Source: Nitrococcus mobilis Nb-231
GTDB taxonomy: Bacteria > Pseudomonadota > Gammaproteobacteria > Nitrococcales > Nitrococcaceae
NCBI RefSeq assembly: GCF_000153205.1
Contig: NZ_CH672427.1
Location: 1,434,600 to 1,477,361 of the forward strand
DNA: 42,762 bases
Direction of reading: 5' to 3'
Of this stretch, positions 15,688 through 24,342 are shown in pieces (within the stretch, counting starts at the first letter, position 1; the number at the start of each line of letters is the position of its first letter). Both the position numbers and the translations under genes were made by a program. The notes below the pieces were generated by a model. That model was given only the letters and a program-made list of their open reading frames with translations. It made no database searches and was not told the origin of the DNA.

Positions 15688-16887
15688 CTATACCGCCTCG
15701 AAAATTCCCGCCGCCCCCATGCCGCTGCCGACGCACATGGTGACCATTCCGTAGCGCAGGCCGCGCCGGTGCAGGCCGTGCAACAGGGTGGCCGTGCGGA
15801 TGGCGCCGGTGGCACCGAGCGGATGACCGAGCGCGATGGCCCCGCCCAGAGGGTTAACCCGCTCGGGGTCGAGCTCCAACTCGCGGATCACCGCCACGCT
15901 CTGGGCCGCGAACGCCTCGTTGAGCTCGATCCATTCGAGCTGCTCCTGACTCAGACCCGCTCGCTCGAGTGCCCTTGGGATCGCTAGCTTCGGACCGATG
16001 CCCATGATCTGCGGCGGCACGCCGATCACGCTGTAGGCCACCCAGCGAGCCAGCGGCTGGATGCCAAGGCGCTTAATCATCCGCTCGCTCATGACCACGA
16101 CCGCCCCGGCCCCGTCGCTGGTTTGCGAACTATTGCCCGCCGTCACCGACCCCTGCGCCGCAAACACTGGGCGCAGTTTGGCGAGCGCCTCCTGGTTGGT
16201 GCCGCGTCTTGGTCCCTCGTCGATGTCCACGATTTGCTCGTGCACCGTGACGGTCTGGCCGTCCGCAGAAGGTGCCCGCTGCTGTACGGTATAGGGCAGA
16301 ATCTCGGCTTTGAACTCGCCCGTCTCGATGGCGTGCAAAGCGCGCTGATGGCTTTGCACGGCGAAGGCATCCTGGTCCTCGCGCGCGACCCGCCAGCGCT
16401 CGGCCACCTTCTCGGCAGTCAAACCCATGCCGAAGGCGATACCGACCTCCTCGTCGTGCGCAAAGATCGCGGGGTTGAACGAGGGCTTGTTGCCCATCCA
16501 GGGGATGGCGCTCATGCTCTCGGTACCGCCGGCGATGATGCAATCGGCTTCGCCAAGCCGCACCCGATCCGCTGCCATAGCGATGGTCTGCAGCCCGGAA
16601 GCGCAGAATCGATTGACGGTGGCCCCCGGCACCGAATCCGGCAGGCCGGCGAGCAAGGCCCCCATACGGGCCACGTTGAGCCCCTGCGCCGCCTCGGGCA
16701 TGGCGCAGCCGATGAGTACATCTTCGATCGCCGCCGGCTCCAAACCGGGAACCGCGTCGATTACCCCGCGCAATACATGGACCAGCAGATCATCCGGGCG
16801 GGTAGAGCGGAACACGCCGCGCGGCGCCTTGCCCACGGGCGTGCGCACGGCCGCTACGATGAAGGCATCCTGAATCTGTGCCGCCAT
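15688..16887 (-). CDS. fadA: Acetyl-CoA acyltransferase (3-ketoacyl-CoA thiolase)
   Basis: A thiolase of 399 residues catalysing the last step of beta-oxidation, CoA-dependent cleavage of 3-ketoacyl-CoA to acetyl-CoA. Active-site residues are visible: Cys95 in NRFCASGLQTIA, ELNEAFAAQ, the His in GGAIALGHPLGATGA and the second Cys in MVTMCVGSGMGAA. ATG at 16887 has AGGAGGAGG upstream and follows the fadB stop by 14 nt, so both are on one transcript. Confidence 0.94.
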   Translation of the reverse strand: MAAQIQDAFIVAAVRTPVGKAPRGVFRSTRPDDLLVHVLRGVIDAVPGLEPAAIEDVLIGCAMPEAAQGLNVARMGALLAGLPDSVPGATVNRFCASGLQTIAMAADRVRLGEADCIIAGGTESMSAIPWMGNKPSFNPAIFAHDEEVGIAFGMGLTAEKVAERWRVAREDQDAFAVQSHQRALHAIETGEFKAEILPYTVQQRAPSADGQTVTVHEQIVDIDEGPRRGTNQEALAKLRPVFAAQGSVTAGNSSQTSDGAGAVVVMSERMIKRLGIQPLARWVAYSVIGVPPQIMGIGPKLAIPRALERAGLSQEQLEWIELNEAFAAQSVAVIRELELDPERVNPLGGAIALGHPLGATGAIRTATLLHGLHRRGLRYGMVTMCVGSGMGAAGIFEAV

Positions 16888-16901
16888 GGCCTCCTCCTGG
16901 A

Positions 16902-19268
16902 TCAATTACGCAACGGCTTACCGGTCTTGAGCGTGTGGACGATCCGATCCCGAGTCTTTGGATTGCGCAGCAGCGCCATAAAACCCTCGCGCTCGAGATG
17001 CAGCAGCCAATCCTCGGATACACTGAGCCCGGCGTCCACCTCACCACCGCATAGCGTAGTGGCTAATCGCGCGGCGACCTCATAGTCGTACGCTGATATG
17101 AAGCCGCCGGAGCGCAGGTTGACCAAAAAGGCCTTGAGCGTCGCAACGCCGTCTCGCCCTGCAACCCGAACAGGGCGCTTCAAAGGCGCGCGATAGCCGG
17201 CTTCGGCCAGCGCGATGGCCTGCTGCTGCGCCACGTGCAACACCTCGTCGGGATGCAAAATGACCGTGCTGTTGGAGCCCAACAGACCCAGCGCTTGCGC
17301 CTCACGCGCACTCTTCGCCACATTGGCCTTGGCGACCGTCTCGAAGTAGCCCCGCAGGAAGGGAAACGGATCACCGTCCGGGGCACGCTGCGCGGCTCGC
17401 AACGCAAGTTCCTTACAACCGCCACCGGCCGGAATGAGTCCGACCCCCGTTTCGACCAGGCCGATATAGCTCTCAAGCGCGGCCACCACATGATCGCAGT
17501 GCATAAGAAACTCGCAGCCGCCGCCCAGCGCCATTCCGCGCACACCGGCAACTACCGGAATCGGGGCCTCGCGCAGGCAAGCGGTGGCCTGTTGGAACCG
17601 TGCCAGCATCCGCTCTAGGCCGTCATAGTCTTCGCTCTCGAGGGCCTCGACCACCTGTTTGAGGTTGGCGCCGACCGAAAACGGCTCGGAGTCCTGCCAC
17701 AGCACGAGGGCCCGGCAGCGGCGCTCGGCGATGCTCACGGCTTCGATGACCCCATCCAAAACGTCACCGCCGATCGCATGCTGCCGCGACTTGAAGCTCA
17801 GAATCGCGATGCCCGACTCGAGACTCCACAAACGCACCGCTTCGGTCTCGAACATCGTCCCGCCGCAGGCGGCCGGCCGCTCGCCCAGGACTTGGTCGGG
17901 GAAATATTGCCGCTGGTAGACCGGCAAATTGGAGCGTGCCCGATATACTTGATCCAGCGGCGCATAGGAACCCTCGGCCGTGTGCACCGCTTCGATCCGA
18001 TGTATCCAATCGGGCAGCGCCACTTTCGCCAGCGCCTCCCCGGCGTCGATATCCGCCTGGATGGCCGCCGCCGTCTCGCGCCAGCCGGCTGCCTGCCAAA
18101 GCTCGAACGGCCCGCGTTGCCAGCCGAAACCCCACCGAATGGCCAGATCGACAGCACGCGCATTATCCGCGATGGAGGCAAGCAGATACGCCGCGTAATG
18201 GAACGTATCCCGGTGAATGCACCAGAGGAAGTGCGCCTGCGGATGATCGGACCGGCGCAGCCGTTCGAGCAAGGTAGCCGGATCGGCTTGGCTGAGAATC
18301 TCCTGGAGCTCCGGGGCGGCTTCCTGTCGAGCCGGTCGGTACTCGGCCCGCTCGGTGTCCAACACCTGGATCTCCTTACCCACCTTGCGGTAAACGCCGG
18401 CACCTGTTTTCTGCCCCAGCGCTCCGCTCTCGATGAGTTGGCCCATCCAGGCGGGCAGCTTCAGGCAGCCCACCCAGGGATCGTCCTTTAACCGCTCGGT
18501 CGAGCCCTCGACCACATGCTGCAAGGTATCCAAACCCACCACGTCGGCCGTTCGAAACGTGGCGCTTTTAGGCCGACCAACAGCCGGGCCGGTCAGCGCA
18601 TCCACCACATCGAACGGCAGATCGAGCCGATCGGCGTGATGCATCGCCGCCATCAGTGCGAACACGCCGATGCGGTTACCAATGAAATTCGGCGTATCGC
18701 GCGCGCGGATGACGCCCTTGCCCAGAGTGGTAGTGAGAAAACTCTCCAGTTGATCGAGCACCCAGGGCGCAGTCCGCTCGCTTGGAGTCAGCTCCACCAG
18801 ACGCATGTAGCGTGGCGGATTGAAGAAATGAATCCCGCAAAAGCGCTCTTGGATCGCCTCAGGGAGCACCTCGGCCAGTTGGTCGATCGACAGCCCCGAA
18901 GTGTTACTGCCGACTAGGGCCTGGGGCGTAAGGTAAGGGGCAATCCGAGCATATAGATCGCGCTTGATCTCGATCCGCTCGGCCACGGCCTCGATCACCA
19001 AATCGCAATCACGCAGCGCTTCCAGATTCTCCTCGTAATTGGCCGGCACAATCAGCTCGGCATGCTCCGGTGTGGCGAGCGGGTTTGGCTGCAATTTGCG
19101 CAACCGCTCGATTGCCTTTTGCACATGCGCATTCGGCTCGGCACCCTCGGCCGGCAGTTCGAACAACACCGCTCGTACGCCGGCATTCACTAGATGGGCC
19201 GCAATCTGCGCCCCCATCACACCGGCACCGAGGACGGCGGCACAGCGTACGTGAATGACTTCGCTCAT
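16902..19268 (-). CDS. fadB: 3-hydroxyacyl-CoA dehydrogenase/enoyl-CoA hydratase (FadN-type domain order)
   Basis: A 788-residue bifunctional beta-oxidation enzyme. The N-terminal half is the NAD-dependent 3-hydroxyacyl-CoA dehydrogenase: Rossmann motif AAVLGAGVMGAQIA (residues 9-22), GSNTSGLSI, HFFNPPRYMRLVEL and GNRIGVF. The C-terminal half is a crotonase domain: FSVGANLKQ, GMALGGGCEFLMHCD and GLIPAGGGCKELAL. This order, dehydrogenase then hydratase, is that of Bacillus FadN (about 789 aa) and is the reverse of E. coli FadB. It sits between fadE and fadA with short gaps. Confidence 0.92.
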   Translation of the reverse strand: MSEVIHVRCAAVLGAGVMGAQIAAHLVNAGVRAVLFELPAEGAEPNAHVQKAIERLRKLQPNPLATPEHAELIVPANYEENLEALRDCDLVIEAVAERIEIKRDLYARIAPYLTPQALVGSNTSGLSIDQLAEVLPEAIQERFCGIHFFNPPRYMRLVELTPSERTAPWVLDQLESFLTTTLGKGVIRARDTPNFIGNRIGVFALMAAMHHADRLDLPFDVVDALTGPAVGRPKSATFRTADVVGLDTLQHVVEGSTERLKDDPWVGCLKLPAWMGQLIESGALGQKTGAGVYRKVGKEIQVLDTERAEYRPARQEAAPELQEILSQADPATLLERLRRSDHPQAHFLWCIHRDTFHYAAYLLASIADNARAVDLAIRWGFGWQRGPFELWQAAGWRETAAAIQADIDAGEALAKVALPDWIHRIEAVHTAEGSYAPLDQVYRARSNLPVYQRQYFPDQVLGERPAACGGTMFETEAVRLWSLESGIAILSFKSRQHAIGGDVLDGVIEAVSIAERRCRALVLWQDSEPFSVGANLKQVVEALESEDYDGLERMLARFQQATACLREAPIPVVAGVRGMALGGGCEFLMHCDHVVAALESYIGLVETGVGLIPAGGGCKELALRAAQRAPDGDPFPFLRGYFETVAKANVAKSAREAQALGLLGSNSTVILHPDEVLHVAQQQAIALAEAGYRAPLKRPVRVAGRDGVATLKAFLVNLRSGGFISAYDYEVAARLATTLCGGEVDAGLSVSEDWLLHLEREGFMALLRNPKTRDRIVHTLKTGKPLRN

Positions 19269-19305
19269 CCTTATGCTCTCCTTCTCAGCGGCCTACTCAC
19301 GGAAC

Positions 19306-21798
19306 TCACTCGACGGCCTGGCGAGCCCATGCAACCTCCCGGCGTGCGCTCAGCGCTTTGCGCTCCTCCTCTGGCGCCAGCTCGGCCGGGTCGAAGGCGT
19401 CGGTCTGGATGACATCCCAGCGCAGCCGCTCGTATTCACGAACCAACTCCGCCTGCTCGCGGTCGAGCACCCCATGCTCCAAACAGGAGGCGAGCTGTTC
19501 CTCGAAGGTGTAGCCCTTGATCGCTTCCTTGCCAAGCGCTTTGATGAAACGTTGATACGGCCTCTCCGCCCGCAACAGCATATTAAACGCGGCCTCGATA
19601 CGGCCGACCGGATCAGCGGCGGAACGGCCTAGATAGACATGCTGGGTGATGCGATCACGCACCCCGCCGGCCTCCATCATCTGCCGAGCAAGGCGAGCAC
19701 TGATCCGATCGCTCGGCGCTTTGTAAGGTCGACCCAGTGGGAATACCACAAACCGCAGCACACGCCCCAAACCGATAGCCGGGAAATTGTCGAAAAACCC
19801 GTCAAAGGCTTCGTAAATTGCGCTCAGACAGAATTCGAGCGCCCACTGCACCGAAGCGAGCTCCTGCTCGGGCCGACCGGCATCGGCATGGTATTTGAGC
19901 ACCGCCGAGGCGAGATAGAGGTTGCTCAGCACATCGCCCAGGCGCGCAGAGAGGCGTTCCTTGCGCTTGAGCTCACCGCCGAGCACGCCCAACGTCACAT
20001 CGGCAACGAACGCCAAGGCAGCGCTCATCCGCGTGAGCTCACGATAATAACGCGCCGTGGGCCCAACAACAGGAGCTGCGGCAAGACGCGCGCGGGTCAG
20101 GGCATGGGTAAAGGCACGCACGCCGCGGCTGCTGGTATACGTGATATGGGCGGAGAGCAACCGATCGAATCGCTCCAGGCCCCGCTGCGAGTCGCTGTCG
20201 TGCACGGCGGCCATTTCATCGAGCACATACGGATGGCAGCGAATGGCACCCTGGCCGAAGATTATCAGGCTCCGCGTGAGAATATTCGCGCCCTCGACGG
20301 TGATGGCCACAGGGATGGACTGATACACGTAGCCCAGGTAATTACGCGGACCATAAATAATGGTTCGCCCGCCGTGAACATCCATGGCATCGTTGACGCT
20401 CCGGCGCATGTGCTCGGTCATGTGATATTTGGCTATGGCTGAGACCACCGCCGGCTTGACGCCTAGATCGCCGGCGCTGGCCGTCAGCACGCGGGTCGCT
20501 TCCAGCAAATAAGTGCGCCCGGCGATGCGGGCCATGGCTTCCTGCACGCCCTCGAACTCACCGATCGGCAGCTTGAACTGTTGGCGAATACGGGCATAAG
20601 CGCCGGTCATGCGGTAGCTGAGCTTGCTCGCCGCCGCGCCCAGCGCCGGCAGTGAGATGGCCCGTCCCACCGCAAGGCATTCCACCAACATCCGCCAACC
20701 CTTGCCGGCCATAGACTGACCGCCGATGATCCAGTCGAGGGGAATGAACACGTCCTCGCCCTCGATCGGTCCGTTCATGAATGCCAGCCCCATTGGGAAG
20801 TGGCGCCGGCCGATGCGCACCCCGGGGTGGTTTGCCGGAATCAACGCGCAGGTAATCCCAAGCTGCTCCTCATCGCCGAGCAAGCGTTGCGGATCGTAGA
20901 GTTTGAACGCCAACCCGAGCACGGTGGCAACCGGAGCCAGGGTGATATAGCGCTTGCGGAAACTCAAACGGATGCCGAGCACTTCTTGGCCGCGGCGCTC
21001 GCCTTTGCAGACGATCCCATAGTCGGGCATGGAACCGGCATCCGAGCCCACATCCGGGCCGGTCAAGGCGAAGCAGGGAATCTCGCGGCCATCAGCGAGT
21101 CTCGGCAGCCAATAATCCTTCTGCGGCTGGGTCCCGTACTTCATCAGCAATTCGCCCGGTCCGAGCGAATTCGGAACCATCACGGTCACCGCCGCATCGA
21201 GGCTGCGTGTTGAGATCTTGGTGACGACAGTGGACTGCGCCAGGCTGGAGAACGCACGGCCACCGTACTCTTTGGGGATGATCAGGCTGAAAAAACCTTC
21301 CCGCTTCAGATAGTCCCAGACTTGCGGCGGTAGATCGTGATCCTTGCGCACGATGCGATCCTGATCGAGCATCTCACAGAGCATTTCCACCTGGTGGTCG
21401 AGAAACGCCTGCTCCTCGGGCGTGAACTGCGTCACTTGAAAACCGAGCAGCTTGGACCAGTTGGGTTGGCCCCGAAACAGCTCCGCCTCCCACCAGATGT
21501 CGCCGGCCTCCAGCGCCTCTTGCTCGGTCGCGCTCAGGGCGGGCAGCGTCGCACGGAACAGATCGAATACGGGGCGTGCGATCAACTGACGGCGGATCTT
21601 TCCGACATTGAGCACCACCGCCGCTGGAATGAAAAGTACCGCCGCGATGAGCAATCCCAGCGCACCCAATCCCCCCGTGATAAACAAAGCCAGCAGGTAA
21701 GCCGTGATGGCCGCGGTCCAAATTGTCCGGGACACACCCGCGTAGGCCAGCACCCAAACACCGGCAATTCCGATCAAAGTCGCAATCAGAGCGTACAT
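19306..21798 (-). CDS. fadE: FadE-type acyl-CoA dehydrogenase, membrane-anchored
   Basis: An 830-residue FAD enzyme introducing the first double bond in fatty acyl-CoA. The N-terminus has three hydrophobic helices (about residues 1-70), as in FadE, which would tether it to the inner membrane and the electron-transfer chain. The dehydrogenase core shows GYGG-type IIPKEYGGRAFSSLAQS, CFALTGPDVGSDAGS, GRAISLPALGAAASKLS, DVHGGRTIIYGPRNYLG and TVEGANILTRSLIIFGQGA. ATG at 21798 has AAGGGAGGAG upstream. It is in line with tetR upstream and fadB 37 nt downstream. Confidence 0.93.
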   Translation of the reverse strand: MYALIATLIGIAGVWVLAYAGVSRTIWTAAITAYLLALFITGGLGALGLLIAAVLFIPAAVVLNVGKIRRQLIARPVFDLFRATLPALSATEQEALEAGDIWWEAELFRGQPNWSKLLGFQVTQFTPEEQAFLDHQVEMLCEMLDQDRIVRKDHDLPPQVWDYLKREGFFSLIIPKEYGGRAFSSLAQSTVVTKISTRSLDAAVTVMVPNSLGPGELLMKYGTQPQKDYWLPRLADGREIPCFALTGPDVGSDAGSMPDYGIVCKGERRGQEVLGIRLSFRKRYITLAPVATVLGLAFKLYDPQRLLGDEEQLGITCALIPANHPGVRIGRRHFPMGLAFMNGPIEGEDVFIPLDWIIGGQSMAGKGWRMLVECLAVGRAISLPALGAAASKLSYRMTGAYARIRQQFKLPIGEFEGVQEAMARIAGRTYLLEATRVLTASAGDLGVKPAVVSAIAKYHMTEHMRRSVNDAMDVHGGRTIIYGPRNYLGYVYQSIPVAITVEGANILTRSLIIFGQGAIRCHPYVLDEMAAVHDSDSQRGLERFDRLLSAHITYTSSRGVRAFTHALTRARLAAAPVVGPTARYYRELTRMSAALAFVADVTLGVLGGELKRKERLSARLGDVLSNLYLASAVLKYHADAGRPEQELASVQWALEFCLSAIYEAFDGFFDNFPAIGLGRVLRFVVFPLGRPYKAPSDRISARLARQMMEAGGVRDRITQHVYLGRSAADPVGRIEAAFNMLLRAERPYQRFIKALGKEAIKGYTFEEQLASCLEHGVLDREQAELVREYERLRWDVIQTDAFDPAELAPEEERKALSARREVAWARQAVE

Positions 21799-21974
21799 AA
21801 CACTCCTCCCTTGGTGCCGGGCAAGCGGCACCCCGGCTCTCGCCGGCGGCTAACCCGACTGCTGAGGATCCCCAAAAACCGCGTTCCGCATCGTCATCCC
21901 AGAGCCGCCTGGAATCCATGTCCTGTCTAAATTAAGGAGACTTCCATAATTCGGAAATTATCCTACGCCGCCTG

Positions 21975-22586
21975 CTATGAGTTGGTGGATCCGTCCGCAC
22001 GCATGAGCTCCCGAGTGTATCCTGGAATGAGCATCTCACCGATGAAATGCATGTATTCGTGGAACTCGTCTTCGGCGGGAATGACCTCCGGGGCATCGCG
22101 GCGCAGCTGTAGAGTCCCGAGAAACACCGAATAGGCCAATATCGCACGCTGCCAGGCTTCACCCGCCGAAAGCCCCATGGCCGCATAACACTCGCGCAGA
22201 AACTCGACTCGATGGTCCATCACGCGCCGCACCACGATCTGAATCGGATGGTTTTCTATTGCACCGGTAAGCGCTAGATAGAGCCGTCCCGCGCGCCGAC
22301 TGCCGTCCGCCTCACGAAACAAACGCGCCAGTCGCTTGCGTGGATCCCGTTCCTGCGCGGCCCGAGCAAGCACCTCGTCGGTCTCGCGACGCTCCCATTG
22401 CTCGAGTGCCGCCTGAACCAACGCCTGTCGGTTGGCGAAATGCCAATAAAAACTTCCTTTGGTGACGCCGAGCCGGCGGGCCAGAGGCTCTACCGCAACC
22501 GTATCGAAACCGGACTCGGCAATAATCTCCAGCGCCGCTTCGGCCCAAGCATCGGCTGTTAATGGCTGCCTAGTGTTTCCCTGCAT
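21975..22586 (-). CDS. TetR-family transcriptional regulator of the fad cluster
   Basis: A 203-residue repressor. The N-terminal helix-turn-helix is clear (AALEIIAESGFDTVAVEPLARRLGVTKGSFYWHFANRQALV, roughly residues 17-57). The C-terminal ligand domain is variable, as in the family. It lies first in the tetR-fadE-fadB-fadA series, so acyl-CoA-responsive control of beta-oxidation is the natural inference, as for Bacillus FadR or Pseudomonas PsrA. I use the ATG at 22586. It has no ribosome-binding site, but a promoter ends about 8 nt upstream, suggesting a leaderless mRNA. Confidence 0.88.
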   Translation of the reverse strand: MQGNTRQPLTADAWAEAALEIIAESGFDTVAVEPLARRLGVTKGSFYWHFANRQALVQAALEQWERRETDEVLARAAQERDPRKRLARLFREADGSRRAGRLYLALTGAIENHPIQIVVRRVMDHRVEFLRECYAAMGLSAGEAWQRAILAYSVFLGTLQLRRDAPEVIPAEDEFHEYMHFIGEMLIPGYTRELMRADGSTNS

Positions 22587-22593
22587 GTCAGCC

Positions 22594-22622
22594 AATCTAG
22601 ACCATACGCAAGCGTATGGCAA
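22594..22622 (-). promoter_or_regulatory. tetR promoter with embedded perfect palindromic operator
   Basis: Read on the minus strand there is TTGCCA (22622-22617), a 17-bp spacer and TAGATT (22599-22594), a good sigma-70 arrangement. The spacer is occupied by the perfect palindrome CCATACGCTTGCGTATGG (22619-22602), which also overlaps the -35. Binding by a dimeric TetR repressor there would block RNA polymerase. The -10 lies only 7 nt from the ATG at 22586, so transcription should start at about the start codon. Confidence 0.6.
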
Positions 22623-22631
22623 CCTTCCCAA

Positions 22632-23289
22632 CCAGCGGTCTCAGCCACATCACGCCACGGCGCAGCCCTCGGCTGGGTCCCGCGATAGCCCTGTTACCGT
22701 AGCTCTTTTACCCCTTACTCCGCGCGGCGCCGGATGGACCGCGCGGACGACTCGGCACCTCGGACGGCCTGCGCCGGCAACCCTTCGCTGCGGTCAAGAG
22801 CCGACTCACCGCCACACCTTCGTCTTTTCACACATCGCCATTACCGCGGCTTGGAATGCGGCGCGAGCGATAACTGATACGTACGGCTTTATTCGCCGGA
22901 ACGCTTTCAGCTTCGGGCACACCGGTATGGGCCACTTCAGGAGAGGGGTGGGAGGGAGTATTACGTGAACGCCTGCGCTTCACGCGTGGCGGCCAGCGCC
23001 GGAACTTCTTATTCGCGTCCTCTGTACGCATGACCTTACCTTCGATTGTAGTCGGATTTGCGAATAGATATATAGGAGCGTCTCGGTTCGACGTCCCTAT
23101 ACATTTAATAGGCTAATAGGGCTCCCCCTTCCAGCTTGCAAGGTCTATTGGGAACAGCTCGGCTGGCTGGAATTAACGACGCCCGGCGCGCGGCACCCCG
23201 CCGTTACGCGCCCCACGTAGGGACACGGCCGATGCTTTAAGCAGCGCAGCAGCGCTTGCTATGCGCAGTATGGAAAGAGGTGCGCTGGC
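22632..23289. other. Long intergenic stretch, no gene recognised
   Basis: This 660-bp gap lies between the tetR promoter and the 3' end of the IscR-like gene. Short frames on both strands have no ribosome-binding sites, family motifs or consistent codon pattern. No RNA gene or strong hairpin was recognised. It may hold decayed sequence. Confidence 0.4.
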
Positions 23290-23757
23290 TCAGCACTCCT
23301 GTGGATCAAACAGTACGTCGCTTGTCCGCTGTGCAGTTTCGGTACGAGCCAGAACGCGGATTGAGGATTCGCTGGCTAGGTCCGCCAACGTGATTCCATT
23401 CAGGAAGTCATAGATCTGAGCACTAAGCTCACTCCAAAGGTCGTGCGTGAGGCAGTGCGCGCCATTGAGCTTACCCTCATAGCCGCCGAGCGCATCGCCG
23501 TTATCGTCCACCGCCACGATGACATCCGCTACCGTAATGACCTGCGCCGGCCTCGCCAGACGGTAACCCCCACCGGGGCCACGAACGCCGGTCACCAACC
23601 GAGCGCGACGCAAGCGAGCGAAGAGCTGCTCCAGATAGGACAAAGAAATGCCTTGGCCTTGGGATATATCCGCCAAGATAACCGGCCCGCGATTCTCATG
23701 CAGTGCCAAATCCAGCATGGCCGTTACTGCATATCGCCCTTTGGTGGAGAGTTTCAT
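23290..23757 (-). CDS. Rrf2/IscR-like regulator lacking two cluster cysteines
   Basis: A 155-residue protein closely following IscR: MKLSTKGRYAVTAMLDLAL, ADISQGQGISLSYLEQLFARLRR, RGPGGGYRLAR, and CLTHDLWSELSAQIYDFLNGITLADL. IscR binds [2Fe-2S] through three Cys and one His (Cys92, 98, 104, His107 in E. coli). Here only the last Cys (Cys102) and the His (His105) remain; the preceding segment reads DALGGYEGKLNGAH. Normal IscR-type cluster binding is therefore unlikely. No isc or suf genes are adjacent. It follows the DUF1249 gene by 40 nt on the same strand. The winged-helix DNA reading head is intact, so it should still bind DNA. Confidence 0.88.
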   Translation of the reverse strand: MKLSTKGRYAVTAMLDLALHENRGPVILADISQGQGISLSYLEQLFARLRRARLVTGVRGPGGGYRLARPAQVITVADVIVAVDDNGDALGGYEGKLNGAHCLTHDLWSELSAQIYDFLNGITLADLASESSIRVLARTETAQRTSDVLFDPQEC

Positions 23758-23797
23758 GCTGCTTCTCGACCGAGCCTGAGCACTCAGCGAAAACCGA

Positions 23798-24301
23798 TCA
23801 GCCGGCCCAGCGTCGGGCCTGTGGCCGCAGCGCGGGCTGCGCTGCCCAGTCAATTGCAAAGGCGTGCCCCTCACCCAAACAGTAACGCAGCCAGCGGTTG
23901 AGAAAACGGTTGACCTCCCAGCGCCAGGCCAAAGCGCCTACGGGCGGGAGCTCGCGGAACGACCAATAGCGAAAGCCGCGCAGCCATGACTCAGGCAAGA
24001 CTTCGGCCACTCGCGCATCGTGATAGACACGCAGCATAAGATTCGGAGTCACCTCCGGCTCATCGGCGTGGCTGAAGCGATGCGTAAGCCGTAAGCTGGT
24101 CGTATAGGCGTGGCGGTCCAGAACTTCCATATGCAAATCCACCGCCCCGGTCACCTTGGAGGTAGCCGCATCCTGCGAGCGATCGAGATCAGGAACCAAC
24201 CGGCGCAAGTAAATGTAGTTGTTCTCGTACAACTCCATCAACCCGGCGAAGCTACGGGTCGCGCCTAACTGTAACGTGCTTACATGGGTATCGGACATCA
24301 T
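23798..24301 (-). CDS. DUF1249 (YqiB-like) protein
   Basis: A 167-residue cytoplasmic protein of the conserved gammaproteobacterial DUF1249 family. Supporting patterns are FAGLMELYENNYIYLRRLVPDL, LHMEVLDRHAYTTSLRLTHRF, PNLMLRVYHDARVAEVL and the KxxxNRFLNRWL-like segment NRFLNRWLRYCLGEGHAF. In enterobacteria the gene usually sits by nudF, cpdA and parE; here it precedes an IscR-like gene instead. No function is established. Two adjacent ATGs (24301, 24298) are possible starts and neither has a clear ribosome-binding site. Confidence 0.87.
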   Translation of the reverse strand: MMSDTHVSTLQLGATRSFAGLMELYENNYIYLRRLVPDLDRSQDAATSKVTGAVDLHMEVLDRHAYTTSLRLTHRFSHADEPEVTPNLMLRVYHDARVAEVLPESWLRGFRYWSFRELPPVGALAWRWEVNRFLNRWLRYCLGEGHAFAIDWAAQPALRPQARRWAG

Positions 24302-24342
24302 AACCGGATCATATCACAGCACCGCCGCTGCACAGGGGAACT

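Noticed and set aside
22828-23031. Arg-rich 67-codon minus-strand frame in the tetR/IscR gap
   Set aside because: No ribosome-binding site, low-complexity basic composition and no recognisable family.
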